64,000 bases of DNA, taken from Paramacrobiotus metropolitanus. Taxonomy: Eukaryota > Tardigrada > Eutardigrada > Parachela > Macrobiotidae. Each line of letters begins with the position of its first letter. The first letter of the stretch is position 1. The translations under genes were made by a program, and so were the position numbers. Below the pieces are notes generated by a model that was not told the origin of the DNA, did not search any database, and worked only from the letters and a program-made list of their open reading frames with translations. The stretch lies in NCBI RefSeq assembly GCF_019649055.1, contig NW_026570237.1:868001-932000 (forward strand). Reading direction: 5' to 3'. Shown piece by piece: positions 1-12,357 of this stretch.

Positions 1-1163
1 TGAAAGAAACGACGACGTTTTCTTATTTTTGTCGCTCCTGTCACCTGCATTTTTCCATCAAAGCGCTGTTGGATCTGCATCAGATACATCATTATGCGGA
101 TAGAACAGAATTGAATCAACGTCCAGAGCGTCGTTGCCCTGCGTGTGATTTTGAAGCCGCCTGCTTTGCTGATTTGATGCATCACACCAAAGAGCATGGT
201 TTGAGCGCGACGGATCACAAGCCGTGTACAGTCTGTGGAGAGCATGCTCAGAGTCTCAAATGGCACTTCCGTACCAAGCATAAAGACATCATGACGCTCC
301 TTGAAGAGAGTTGGCAGGTTGGATGTGAAGAATGCGGAGAACGATTCAAGAACAAAACCCGACTTGACCTGCACATTCAATCAGCGCATTTAGGATTTCA
401 GTGTCTGTATTGCGCTAAATTGTTCCGTAAACAGCGGGATTTGGGTTTGCATGCCTGGCCGGAACACAGCGTCAACGGCGAATTTCCTTGTACTTCTTGC
501 GATAAAACATTCAGGAGTTATCCTCTTGCAAGACAGCATTATCGTGAATACCACGATGTGACGCAGATGAAGACGTGCGATATCTGTCAGCATGTCTGCC
601 GCGGCAAGAAACAACTGGCGGAGCATATGAAAAGCGCTCACGATGTCCAGACACGGATCGGAAAATTTAAGAGAGGTATGAAAAGTCAGCGAGCACCGTT
701 CTATAAGAAAACGCCAACGGGTGGCTGCGAATGCCCGGAATGCGGGAAAGTACTGAAGAGTTGTACGTCACTGTATTTACACTTGCGGCATGTGCATCAC
801 TGTGGGAAGAAAGTAGCGGAGTGGAACAAAATGCTAATTTCTGGGGAAATCCCGGAGAAGCCGCGCTTACGTTTCTCGTGTGATGAATGCGGGATCGTGG
901 TCTCCAGCGCTTCCAGTCTGCATCGGCACAGACGCTGGAAACATGTCGGAGATTATAAAGAGAACTTTGAGAAACGCCGCGCAGAGAAGAAGAGACTGGG
1001 AATTTACACGCATTGGAAGACGTACAAGAAGCCTCGCGATCGCATGGCGTTGGAGGATTTCCCACACAAGTGCGACGTGTGCCAGCTGGGATTCATGAGA
1101 GAAATTGCTCTAGAGAAGCATAACACAACACGGCATCAGGAAGATATTGCGAAACAGTCTTAA
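1..1163 (+). CDS. C2H2 zinc-finger protein, 3'-terminal exon only (cut by window edge)
   Basis: The reading frame is already open at base 3 and runs to a TAA at 1161-1163. It encodes ten C2H2 fingers, the first starting at FCRSCHLHF and the last at KCDVCQLGF, with a basic linker (KKPRDR) before the last finger. It is closely similar to the last exons of the genes ending at 6647 (plus) and 7225 (minus), so it is the 3' exon of another member of the same family. Those relatives carry a PR/SET-like domain and eight more fingers upstream, which here would lie left of the window. The likely role is sequence-specific DNA binding in the nucleus; the target is unknown. The sequence TTCTGCAGTATTACT just after the stop is also found after the neighbouring copy, suggesting a shared 3' UTR. 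No break is seen in the visible part. Confidence 0.85.
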   Translation, partial: KETTTFSYFCRSCHLHFSIKALLDLHQIHHYADRTELNQRPERRCPACDFEAACFADLMHHTKEHGLSATDHKPCTVCGEHAQSLKWHFRTKHKDIMTLLEESWQVGCEECGERFKNKTRLDLHIQSAHLGFQCLYCAKLFRKQRDLGLHAWPEHSVNGEFPCTSCDKTFRSYPLARQHYREYHDVTQMKTCDICQHVCRGKKQLAEHMKSAHDVQTRIGKFKRGMKSQRAPFYKKTPTGGCECPECGKVLKSCTSLYLHLRHVHHCGKKVAEWNKMLISGEIPEKPRLRFSCDECGIVVSSASSLHRHRRWKHVGDYKENFEKRRAEKKRLGIYTHWKTYKKPRDRMALEDFPHKCDVCQLGFMREIALEKHNTTRHQEDIAKQS

Positions 1164-1938
1164 TGATTTAGTTCTGCAGTATTACTTAGCTATGACCGGA
1201 CGATTAAACCGGTTAATTTTATTTTTTTAACGCGAATTTTGTAAATGCGAATTCGGAATTATCCGAATTTCAGAATGTTTTGATCTCGTATTTGCTGGGA
1301 TTGTTTAGGTTCTGAGGTTATGTGTTCTACACAATGTAAAAATTCTTTGGTTTGTTATTTCTAACAGTAGAGAACCACTAAAAACAGGTTTCTTTCCACT
1401 AAAAATGAAGAATTAAAACGCACGTCACTCGCGGGTCAGTTGCATAAGAGAAATGCAGTTTTTCAAAAACCAAAAGAAACTGCCGCCTGGTGACAGCGAC
1501 TACATTACGCTGCCACACTGGGCGGTTGCGGATGCGTCCAGCGCCGGAAGTGCCTGGATCTGGTACAGAGTACAGACTGCACGAAAATTATGATCATGAT
1601 TTTCAAATAGTTATTTCAGTTTTTATGTTTTGTAACTTTCACTTTCTTGTAGCTTGGTGTTTTTAATTGTACTTTAGTAATTTTAGCGTCTCATTCTATT
1701 GTTTTTTTTTAAATAAAACATGAAATTAAAAGTACTGAAAACCTGTGGCAACGGTTAGTGGAGTACCGTCTGTATCTCGAGGAACAAATTTTGCATCCTT
1801 CCTTTAGTGGTGAGATCAGTCACACACACCCAAGGCTTCTTTTCGCGTTCGTTGTCGCGGCTGCCACTGTGTGTTTTCTGATTGACGATTAAGAGCAGCG
1901 CCTCCAGACAGCAGTTGCTGTGGAGGAACCTCTGGGCA
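1164..1938. other. intergenic stretch between two zinc-finger copies
   Basis: No coding frame with family similarity is visible. The first 20-30 bases match the 3' UTR start of the sister gene. The rest is AT-rich with T-runs around 1700 and presumably holds the terminator of the upstream copy and the promoter of the downstream copy. No convincing TATA box was located. Confidence 0.5.
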
Positions 1939-4900
1939 ATGCGTTCGGCTGTACGCTGCGAACCACTCGGGCTGATCTGTAAAAAGATGTCAAATCAAAT
2001 CTTGCCTGCTGGCACTGGTGCTGGTAGGCCACCTCGGTCGGTTCATCGTTTGTGCTTTTTTTGCTAGTCTGTGAGCAATGCCAAACTCACTCGCCACGGC
2101 CATGTTTCGCACATGCCCGCATCGCTCCCGACAAACTCGTCAATCCTTATTCCATGGGCAGTCTGCCAGAAGCACTGTATCTGCATGCTGCCCCTGATGA
2201 TGGTGCTGCTTCTGGTAGGTCCTTAGTACAGTACACCGCAGTGGTCGTGCTGCAGTGCAGATAGCAGCAGACACATGTTCATGTTGCGTTCATTGCAGAG
2301 AGCCGGGGAAATCATTCCCGCGCTGACAATCTTCGGTCCCTTGATGGGATCAACGACCAGCATCAAGCCAGCCGAGTGTGCCTTTGCTTGCGGGAATGCA
2401 CAGAACGAGGAGCTTGCTGCACTACTTCCAGCTGGACTCCGATCACACATCCAACTGGATGAAACACGTCAGACTCGCTGACAATCCACAAGAATGCAAT
2501 CTCGCCGTCTTCGAGGTAAGCATGGGCGATGTTCAGTACTCACAATGATGCTAATAATTTTATATATCGTTGGAATTACGGTCGCAAAAGTTTCATTTTG
2601 TAAAAGAAAAATATGTATGTAACTAACCACAAGTTTTAAATTGAAAATTAAATTTTCCTGACAATTTTTGCATTTTTTTTCATTTTTGATTTTGTTTTTT
2701 CTGACCTTCGTCTGACGGTGGTGAAGCGTGCGTCCAGCTTAGTCTACTCATCGTCAATAGGCATTAGATAACAAGAAGTGCAAGCGCAGCACACTACGTT
2801 ACTGTTAAAATTTTAAGATTAGTCGCAAAATGTGTTTGTGCGGTGAAATATTTCGGTGACATTTCCCGGAATCAAAATACTTACAGTTAAGTAAATTTCG
2901 CACGATTAGATGAAGCATAATATTACTAAACCTTAGTGTTTAGTAATAAGCCTCAAGTTGTAGCCATAAATATGTTGTAATTCCATAATACTGCAGATTA
3001 AACTACAAAAAATTATGACATCGGCGTTCTTCAAAAGCAGTTACTAACCACACAGTTCAACACGTTTCCGCTGTTACAGGTGCCGCAGTCTGTTCCGTTT
3101 TGGCAGTGTTCCAATGGTGCGTTGAGCTTGGGAATGGTGATCTTTGTCACAGTTCGCGCCATTCTGCCGAACGAGGAACTGAAGGTCGCTTACTCGTGGG
3201 ATTATGCCAGCCGCATCGGGCGTGGCTGTTTGGGAAACACGGCAACCGCAAACGCCAGCCACGCCGCCAATGCTGCTGGTGCAGTCATTTCCAGTGGACT
3301 GCCGGCCGACAGCACTGACGCGGAACATCACTCATCCACTTTTATCAATTTCAGCGTTAGTCTTCCAGCTAACGTTAACGTGCTCAGGGATTTGTCTCCC
3401 ATGATACCGGACAGGGAAGAAGACGCCAACAGCGAATGTACGGACGATGAGCCCATTTCCGACTCGGAGATTGTCAACGGTAAATTTTGTAGCTGTTTTT
3501 CTTATTATGATTCTAGGCATGCATTTTGAATCAGTATATAACTGTGATTTATATAGAAAAAACTATATATATAATATAACTAATAATATAACATATATAA
3601 TTTATATAATTTATATTTATATATAACTGTGATTTATATAGAAAATAAGAAAACACAAATGTAAAAACTTTTTTAATCGCAGATTTCCTTTCTCCGGATG
3701 ACGAATGCATTACTGAGGCCAACGTGGAAGAAACTGGAGCGGGCGATAGTATATTTGCCTTTGCGAACCCGATAACGACTGCCTCACCTGTTGATAACCG
3801 CGACAATGGTAAACTTCAACAGCAAATGTGCATGTAGTTTTTTTCCTGGTTGTTTTTTTTCATCTTGGTTTTATAATCGAAGATGACACGATGGCGGAAA
3901 TGCCTGTGCGAAATCAGGAGGACTGTGCGGATTTACCACTGTCCGTCAACGTTGAAGTGGATCGAAAGTCCAGTGAAATTGCGGAATTCAATCAAGATCG
4001 TTTGAAAACCAAGAAACATCTTTTGTCTCGCAAACATGGAAAATGTTTGGTATGCGGTCTGTCTTTCAAAGACATGGCATCTCACCTCCACGCAGCACAT
4101 ACGGAGGAGGATGTCCGTGCTGTGGACGACGCCTGCTTTGTGTGTCGTAGAAAATTTAAAAGCGACCAGTTGCTTGGAAAACATGTGAAAATGGTAATTC
4201 CCGCATATTTCACGGCGATCCGTACTACAGTGTTTATCCAGCAGACTAGCACAAAATTGTGCAATTCGGGCAGCTTCAGTTACAAATTCAGTTTTGAACT
4301 TCACGATCATAGTTAATTCATAGTCTTTCAGTGAGGAAAGACTATTTTTTGTAGTTATGCAATATTAGACAGTTGCTGTACTTTGCAGTAATACAATCCA
4401 TAATATGCATAATACTTATTATGAAGCGTTTATATTCAGTTATCGATTCGTAATTATTGTTATTATTATTACCGCACTACATTAGCCAGCTTTTTTCAAT
4501 GAACATATTTTTACCAGGCTGCTGAACATTTTTTTCCGGTTAGTTTTATGAGACAAAAGTTACCCAATCGAATAAGGTCATTTCAACCGATTGTAATGCT
4601 TGATGTTTTTACCTTGAAGGTTCATTCCCTTGTATCGCCGCCCGACGAAACCGCTCGGCTGGCTGCTCTAGATTACATCCGGAGAACCGGATTCTTGCAT
4701 TACCGCTGCGCTGTGTGCGGCAAAGTGTTCACAAGCGAAGCGCTGCTGAATGTCCATGCTTTTGCCCATGATACTGATAAAAGTCGGCATGAAGAACAAC
4801 CGGAGAGGACGTGTCCAGGCTGTGCGTTTACTGCGTCGACGTTTACCGAGCTGCTTGAGCACACCGGGCAGCACGCGCGCTACCTGAGGGCGCGCTCCAT

Positions 4901-6647
4901 GAGGACACAACATCCGTGTATTTTGTGCGGGACACACGTTGATAATATGAAGAATCATGCAAAGTCCTACCATCCGGAAGTGCTGAAACTGTTGCGGAAC
5001 AAGTGGCCGCTGCAGTGCTCGGAGTGCCCACAGATCTTTATTAGCACAGGAGCGTTGAAGTGTCATGTAACCCGGCGCCATGGAGGCCGGCGGTGTTTCT
5101 ACTGTGGATTCAGAAGTCCAGTCCTAAAAACGTTAAACAAGCACGTGAAGCAGCATCGCGTGGAACGATTGTTTCCGTGTCCGTGGTGTGGGTCATCCTT
5201 CAAAAAATATTGGCAGCTTGCTGCTCATGTGCGGGATGAGCACCGCGATGTGGAGAATACAGTCGCCGAAGAACGGACTGATGCTTCATGTGAATTTCAG
5301 TTACCGGAACAGTTAGACGGCGCCGAAGTATGTTATATTGTTGTTACACGTGTGAAGAGAATTTAACTTCTTTACGCAAAAATTTGTGTTTAGGTTGCGA
5401 CTGATCCGACTACCTCAACTCCTGCCGAAAGTGCTGCCTTGGCGGAATTTATCCAGCACATGAAAGAAACAGCGACGTTCTCTTATTATTGTAGCTCCTG
5501 TCACCTGCACTTTTCCCTCAAGGCGCTGTTGGATCTGCATCAGATACATCATTACGCGGATAGTGAAGAATTGGACCAGCATCCAGAGCATCGTTGTCCG
5601 GCATGCGAATTCGAAGCGTCCTGCTTTACCGACTTGATGCACCACACGAAAGAGCATGGTTTGAAGCCGACGGATAAGAAACCGTGTGCAGTCTGTGGAG
5701 AACACTTTCAGCATCTAAAACGGCATTTCCGAGCCCAGCACCCCGACATCATGAAGCGCCTGGAAGAGGATTGGCAGTTTCGGTGCGACGAATGTGGAGA
5801 GCGATTCAAAAGTGAAAACAACCTTAGCTTCCACATCAAGTCCACGCATCTAGGATATCAGTGCCTGTATTGTGCAAAATTGTTCCGTAAACAGAAAGAT
5901 CTGGGACTGCACGTCTGGCCGGAACACAGCGTCAACGGCGAATTTCCTTGTCCTTCGTGTGATAAAACTTTTGCAAATTATCCCCTCACAAGACAGCATT
6001 ATCGGAAACGCCACGATGTGATGCAGATGAAGACGTGCGAGAGCTGTCAGCATGTTTGTCGCGGAAAGAAGCAACTGGCTGAACATATGGAAAGCGTTCA
6101 CGATATCCCGAGGAGTTTCAGTAATTTTAAGAGAGGGATGAGGAGCAAGCTCCAGTTGTCCCTCAACAAAATACATGCAGGCGGCTTCAAGTGTCCCGAA
6201 TGTGGGAAACTGTTGAAAACTTATAAGTCACTGTATTTTCACAAACAGAACGTGCATCATTTTGGAATGAATCTAGGCGAGTGGAACAAGATACTGCTGT
6301 CTGCGGAAGTCCCACAGAAAGTAGCTAAACCGAAAGTGCCAAAACCCCGTAAGCGTTTCACGTGTGATCTCTGTGGAATAGTGGTCTCGAGCTATAACAG
6401 CCTGTACCGCCACAAACGCTGGAAGCATGTTGGAGATTATAAAGAGAAGTTTGAAAAAGACCGCGCGGAGAAGAAGAGACTGGGGATTTACACGTGCTGG
6501 AAGACGTATAAGAAGCCACGGGATCGCATGGCGTTGGAGGATTTCCCGCATAAATGTGATGTGTGCCAGTTGGGATTTGTGAGAGCGATCGCTCTGGAGA
6601 AGCATAACGCAACGCGGCATCCGGATGACCATATGCAACAGTCGTGA
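1939..6647 (+). pseudogene. PR/SET-domain C2H2 zinc-finger gene, damaged in the PR domain (copy 1)
   Basis: Exons by splice signals and homology to the sister copies: 1939-1978, 2068-2214, 2299-2515, 3080-3479, 3683-3808, 3883-4193, 4620-5327, 5394-6647. Exons 1-2 give a Cys-rich start (CEPLGLI, CEQCQTHS). Exons 3-4 give the PR domain (EIIPALTIFGPL, NWMKHVRLAD, ILPNEELKVAYS). Exon 6 has two fingers, exon 7 six and exon 8 ten, 18 in all. Every exon length keeps codon phase except exon 3: it is 217 nt, while the three plus-strand sisters and the minus-strand sister all have 224 nt. The shortfall comes from an 11-nt loss just after the acceptor (about 2299) and a 4-nt gain at about 2411-2420, so frame is lost inside the PR domain. 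The finger exons are intact, so transcription from an internal start could still yield a finger-only protein. The gene lies tail to tail with the intact copy at 7225-11517. Confidence 0.7.
3540..3646. repeat. AT-rich intronic repeat
   Basis: Intron between 3479 and 3683 of copy 1. The block AACTGTGATTTATATAGAAA occurs at both ends (about 3540 and 3625) and encloses a run of TATATA/ATATAA. The minus-strand sister gene has nothing comparable at this intron, so it arose after duplication. Confidence 0.75.
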
Positions 6648-7224
6648 TATTTTGATTCTGCAGTATTACTAGTTTTGGTTTGTTTAACCGCTCGACTTAG
6701 ACCTGGTTTGAATCCGCTATTCCAATCGTTTTTCAGACTTATTGGTGTTTGTTTGTCCGATTCTACCATTGATCTGTTTGGTGTTATTGGCAGGGCTTTC
6801 AGGTGGCGTTTATCTATCCACTGTACAGCACTTTCATATTTTTGTAGACAGAGCTGGTTACATTTCTTCCTTGATCGTAATAATACTGTAAGTACATCTG
6901 TTTTTAACAGCACTGAAGCCACAAGACATGTACACAATTAGAAATCAACTGGCTTATAAAAACAATGTGAACCATCCCGCAAATGACCAGAATGCCGGTT
7001 TATAATCGTGATCGACCGACCGACCGTTATCCAAGCGGATTCTGACAATCGCACATGTCCATAGCAAAACCCAAATTTTAAGAGATAAACCACAAAATGT
7101 GCAGTCAAGTACGGAATAACAGCAGATCAAAAAATATTGGCACTCGGACAAAACATTCCGATTAGATCGGTTGAGCCGCCTAGTTGAAAGTTAAACCTGC
7201 CCCAACTAATACTGCGAAACATCA
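6648..7224. other. convergent intergenic spacer between inverted copies
   Basis: This is the spacer between two tail-to-tail zinc-finger copies. Near each stop a related motif (CAGTATTA) occurs, on the plus strand after 6647 and on the minus strand before 7225, which looks like a shared 3' UTR element. No coding sequence is recognised. Confidence 0.5.
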
Positions 7225-10200
7225 TCATGACTGCTGCGCATTGCCTGCCGGATGCCGTGTCGCGTTATGCTTCTCCAGTGCGATTCCTCTTATAAATCCC
7301 AACTGGCACTCGTCGCACTTGTACGGGAAATCCTCCAACGCCATGCGGTCCCGCGGCTTCTTGTACGTCTTCCAGTGCGTGTAAATCCCCAGTCTCTTCT
7401 TCTCAGCGCGGCGTTTTTCAAACTTCTCTTTATAATCTCCCACATGTTTCCAGCGTTTGTGCCGGTGCAGACAAGAATAACTGGAGACCACGATTCCACA
7501 TTCATCACACGTGAACTGTAAACGTGGCCTTGCTCCTTTCTGCGGGATTTCCCCGGAAAGCAGCATCTTGTTCCACTCCGCTTGATTCTTTCCGAAATGA
7601 TGCACATTCTGTTTGTGCATGTACAGTGATAAATAGCTCTTCAACGCTTTCCCACATTCCGGGCATTCGTAGCCGCCCGCAGGCGTTTTCCTATAGGACG
7701 GCGGTCGCTTTCTGTTTATTCCTCTCTTGAATTTGTTTACCTTCACCTGGACATCGTGAACGTTTTTCATATGTTGAGCCAGTTGATTTTGTGCGCGGCA
7801 GACATGCTGACAAATATCGCACGCCTCCATCTGCGTCACATCGTGATGTTCCCGATAATGCACTTTTATGAAAGGATATTTCCTGAACTTCTTATCACAA
7901 GACGGACAAGGAAATTCGCCGTTGACGCTGTGTTCCGGCCTGACATGCAAGCCTAAATCCCGCTGGTTACGGAACAATTTAGCGCAGTAAAGACACTGAA
8001 ATCCTGAATGCGCCAACTTAATGTGGAGGTTGAGTGTAGTTTTGCACTTGCATCTCTCTCCACATTCTTCACACCGGAAGTGCCAGCTCTCTTCAAGACG
8101 CTTCATGATGTCTGGATGTTGGGCGCGGAAATGCGTCTTTAAATGCTGAAAGTGTTCTCCGCAGACTGCACAGGGTTTCTTATCCGTTGCTCGCAAACCG
8201 TGGTCACGGGTGTGGCGCATCAAGTCGGAAAAGCCGGCTCCTTCAAAATCACATACCGGACAACGTCGCTCTGGACGCTGATTCAATTCCTTTCTATCCG
8301 CATAATGATGAATCTTATGAAGATCAAGCAGGGCTTTAATGGGAAAATGCAGTTTGCAGGAGCGGCAAAAATAAGAAAACGTCGATGTTTCTTTTATATG
8401 TTGGATAAATTCCGCCAACTCAACACTTTCGTTTGTGTTCGACGTAGTATGAACAGCTCCAACCTAAACAGTACGGTAGTTATAAAAATAATTAACAGAA
8501 ACTTAAATAGTTACTGTTGATATAAAAATAATGTGCTTAAGAGTTAAGACAACGTACTTCGTCAGCATTTAGCTCATCCGGCAGTTGAGAGTCACATAAA
8601 GCATCCGTATGCATCTCGGCGAATTGATCCTCCCCGTCACGATGATTGTCCCGAACATGAGCAGCAAGCAATCCATATTCCTCGTAAGATGTCCCACACC
8701 ATCGACACGGAAAGCGCCCGTTCACGCGATGCTGCTGCACATGATCAGTGAACGTTTTCATGCTGTGGCTACTGAATCCACAATACAAACACCGTCTGTC
8801 TTGGTGGCTAAGGTTCATATGGCACTTCAACCCGACTACATTCATAAAGATTTGCGAACACTCCGAGCATTCATACGGCCATTTGTCCCGTAATATCTCC
8901 AGCACTTCAGGATGGTTCGACTGAGCGTGCTTCTTCAGATCAGCAACATGAACACCGCACAGGATACACTCTTTTTGCGCTCGCGATGTCCGCGAAGCAG
9001 CATGCTGCCCGGTGTGTTCAATCAGCTCGGCAAATGTCGACGCAGTAAACGCACAAGCCGGACACTTTCTCTCCGGTTGTTCTTCGGGGCGACTGTTATC
9101 AGCATCATGGGCAAAAGCATGGATATTAAGCAGCGCTTCGTTTGGGAATGTTTTGCTGCAGAAAGCGCATCGGTAATGCAGAAATCCTGTTCTCCGGATG
9201 TAATCCAGAGCAGCCAGTCGAGCGGTTTCGTCGGGCGGCGAAATGCGACGGTGAACCTTCAGGGTAAGAACACCCGTTAGAAACGAGCTAATTGATATTA
9301 ACAATGAAAAAATTGTGTGGTTAGCTAATTTATGCTGTTGGGTACATATGATAACAGTTGCACCGCTGTACAGTGTACTTTTAGAATGCAAACCTTCTAA
9401 GAATGCAAAACTTTTAGAATGCAAAAGTTCATCATGTTAAATGCGGTTGCCAGTGCTAAACTTAACTTGTCATCATTCTTCGAATTTTGCGAAATTATCG
9501 GTCAACTATTAAAGCTCGGGGAATCTAAGATACAAGCGATTTACCGTTTTTAAATGTCTTGCCAGCCATGTGGTGCTTTTAAATTTTCTGTGACAGATGA
9601 AGCAGGCGTCATCCACTGCGCGGACATCCTCCTCCGTATGCGTAGTGCTGAGATGGAACACCAAGTTAAAATACTGTTTACCGCACACCAGACATTTTCC
9701 TTTCTTCCTTGATTGGAGGTGTTTCTTGGTCTTCAAATTATCTTGGCTGGCGTGAAGAATTTCACTACAATCGGTTTCATTGTTTACTCCCAACGGCAAA
9801 TCCGAGCACTTCTCCGGATGCCGCACTGGCATTTCTGACACCGTGCCATCTGCGAGAACAAAATCGAAGAACAAAAAAATTAACATGTCTGCGTGGCAGA
9901 ATTTACCGTTATCAACGGGTGAGGCAGCCGTTATTCTGCCCATAAGCGCCGAGTCCTCAGTATCGAAGGCAGTGCCAGTATCCATATCGTCGGCCTCCGC
10001 GAAACAGTCGTCAACAAGCGGAAGGAAATCTGGAAATGAATTTTTATATTTACTACAGTTTAACCAATCTTAATACTCGAAATCAGAAGAAATTCTACGA
10101 ACGCACGAGAGGAAAGAAATTTACCATTGCCAGTCTCAAAATCGGAAACAAGCTCTGCATCCGTACATTCGCTGCTGGCGTCTGCCCTGTCAGGTAAGAT

Positions 10201-11517
10201 GGCAGGCAAACCCATTAAAACGTTGCCGTTAGCTGTAATACTAACGTCGAAATTAATGAAACTGGATGAGTGGTTGTCCGTCAAAGCGTTGTCGGCCGGT
10301 AGTCCACTGGAAATGTTGGCAGCCGTGCGAGTGATGTTTCCGGTTGCCGTGTTTCCCAAACAGCCACGCCGGATGCGGGTGGCATAATCCCACGAGTAAG
10401 CGATCTTCAGTTCCTCGTTCGGCAGAATAGCCCGAATTGTCACGAAGATCACCATCCCCAGACGCAACGCGCCGTTCGAAGGCTGCCAGAACGGGACAGA
10501 CTGCGGCATCTGAAACGCGTTAAAACGGCTTGCTGATACAGAATGCAACTATAATTATAATTTTGTATTCTGCAGTGTTCATGAACAATCTCATATTTCT
10601 GGGTGCAAGCTGGGATCATGGTGCGCAGTTAATCTGAATGTTTTATCACCTAAAAAATCATCCGGAGATCTAATTTTATCAAATATTTTGTAGCGCATAA
10701 AGTTTGGAACCAATAATATTATATTCAACACACGCCTTAACTCAACATATTCCCATCTCTGAACGAAAGTCAAAAGAAACCAAAATATTAGAAAGGCATA
10801 TATACAATACAACATTACATGCACAGAAATTGGCGGAAAATACTCTTTTTTAATTTAGAAATTAGTTTTAATTAAAAAACGAAAATTTCGCGACGTTAAT
10901 TGTAATAATACGGATTTAATTGTATCCTTATTACTGCCAGTACTTACTTCGAAGACGGCGAGATTGCATTCTTGTGGACTGCTGGCGAATCGGACGTGTT
11001 TCATCCAGTTGGAGGTGTGATCGGAATCCAGCTGGAAATAACGCAGCTCCTCGTTCTCCGCATTCCCGCACGCGAAGGCACACTCGGCTGGCTTAATACT
11101 TGTCACCGATCCCATCAAGGGACCGAAGATTGTCAGCGCGGGAATGATTTCCCTGGCGAAGACAGCCTTCTCTGCAATCAACGCAACATGAACACATCAA
11201 CATTGCAAACGTATTATCTGCTGTCTCCTCAACTGTAGCACGATCACTGGCATGCACCCACCAGAATCATCGTCAACTGCAGCGTGAAGATACAGTGATT
11301 CCGGCAGACTGGCCACGGAATAGGGAATGACGAGCTTGTCGGGAGTGATGCGAGCGTGTGCATAACACGGCCGCGGCGAGTGAGTTTGGCATTGCTCGCA
11401 AACTAGAAACACAAACCGATGAATCAGCCGCGGTACAGAGCACTGCATCTGTACGGCAAGGTCTGGATGAAGCTTACATATTAGCCCAACAGGTTCGCAG
11501 CATACAGGCGAGCGCAT
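7225..11517 (-). CDS. PR/SET-domain C2H2 zinc-finger protein, intact (copy 2)
   Basis: Eight exons on the minus strand: 11478-11517, 11262-11402, 10948-11171, 10125-10509, 9907-10029, 9545-9849, 8558-9256, 7225-8463. All GT/AG junctions agree in phase and give about 1051 residues. Order: Cys-rich start (CCEPVGLI, then CEQCQTHS), PR/SET-like domain (AREIIPALTIFGPL, SNWMKHVRFAS, ILPNEELKIAYSWD), acidic Ser/Asp-rich linker, then 18 C2H2 fingers grouped 2 (KCLVCG, CFICHR), 6 (RCAFCS to FPCRWC) and 10 (FCRSCK to KCDECQ). The EQNL/ELKVAYS pattern is what PRDM-type PR domains show around the end of the fold. The role expected from the family is DNA-bound transcriptional or chromatin regulation in the nucleus. 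Catalytic histone methylation cannot be inferred, since PR domains often lack the SET catalytic residues. An intron at 8464-8557 separates the 6-finger and 10-finger blocks, as in copy 1. Confidence 0.85.
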
Positions 11518-12357
11518 TCCGATTTGCAAACTGCAAACACAAGATTCTTTCAAAAATAGCTGCTGCAGTTTCCCGTTTATCGCAGCGCTAAATCTTAATG
11601 CCAAATCTGAAATCTTTGGGTGATATAAACATGAAGAGAAGGTTTCGGTGACTGGATGAAATACCTCACAATTAAAATTATAAAATTAATAAAAAACAAC
11701 AGAATTAGAATGAGATTACAATGAGTTAACAGCAGAATAAAGCCACTCAATAATTTTCACGAAAACCTAGAAATTTTGATGGTGAGTGGCAGGCAGAATC
11801 CAGGCACTTCCGGAGCTTGTAGCAACAGCAACCGCCAAGTACGGCATCAGAACGCAGCTGTCACTACCAGTTTTTTCGTAACTTCCAGTTTTTTCTGTCT
11901 TCCACTCACTATTCCAGTCTTCACAAATAAGTACTACTCTGTACTAGTAAGTAAAACTGTAAAAGTTTCAAGTTTGATTGGTTTTAAACTTTAATAACTT
12001 TTTTGATTTGTTTTGGTTTTTTATCGAACTTCGGTTGTGCGTTTTTACGCGGGGCATAATGAAATTTTAAACTCATTAGCGAACCGATGTAGCGCGAACC
12101 TGTGGAGTGCCTCTTGGCTGAGCTTTTCCGTCTGTGAACAATTTACAGCTTTGTGGCTTTTCATACTCGCACTGCAAATCCCTGAGCTGACTTGATGGCG
12201 TACGAATCTGTCCATTTCGGGATCGGGTAATTTGTTGCTTGCTTTCGGATTCCGCCTGGAAAGTTTGGAACCGAAGCTGGCGAAGCACACTGGATGTGGT
12301 TCGTGGTTTTACTGTATCTGGATCTTGGTATTGTGGTATTAACCCGTTTTTCCAACT
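11518..12357. promoter_or_regulatory. divergent intergenic region between copies 2 and 3
   Basis: About 840 bp separate the start codons of two zinc-finger genes that point away from each other, so this segment should contain both promoters. It is AT-rich in the middle (11640-11720) and contains no family-like coding sequence. No TATA box at a sensible distance was found on either side; the assignment is positional. Confidence 0.45.
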
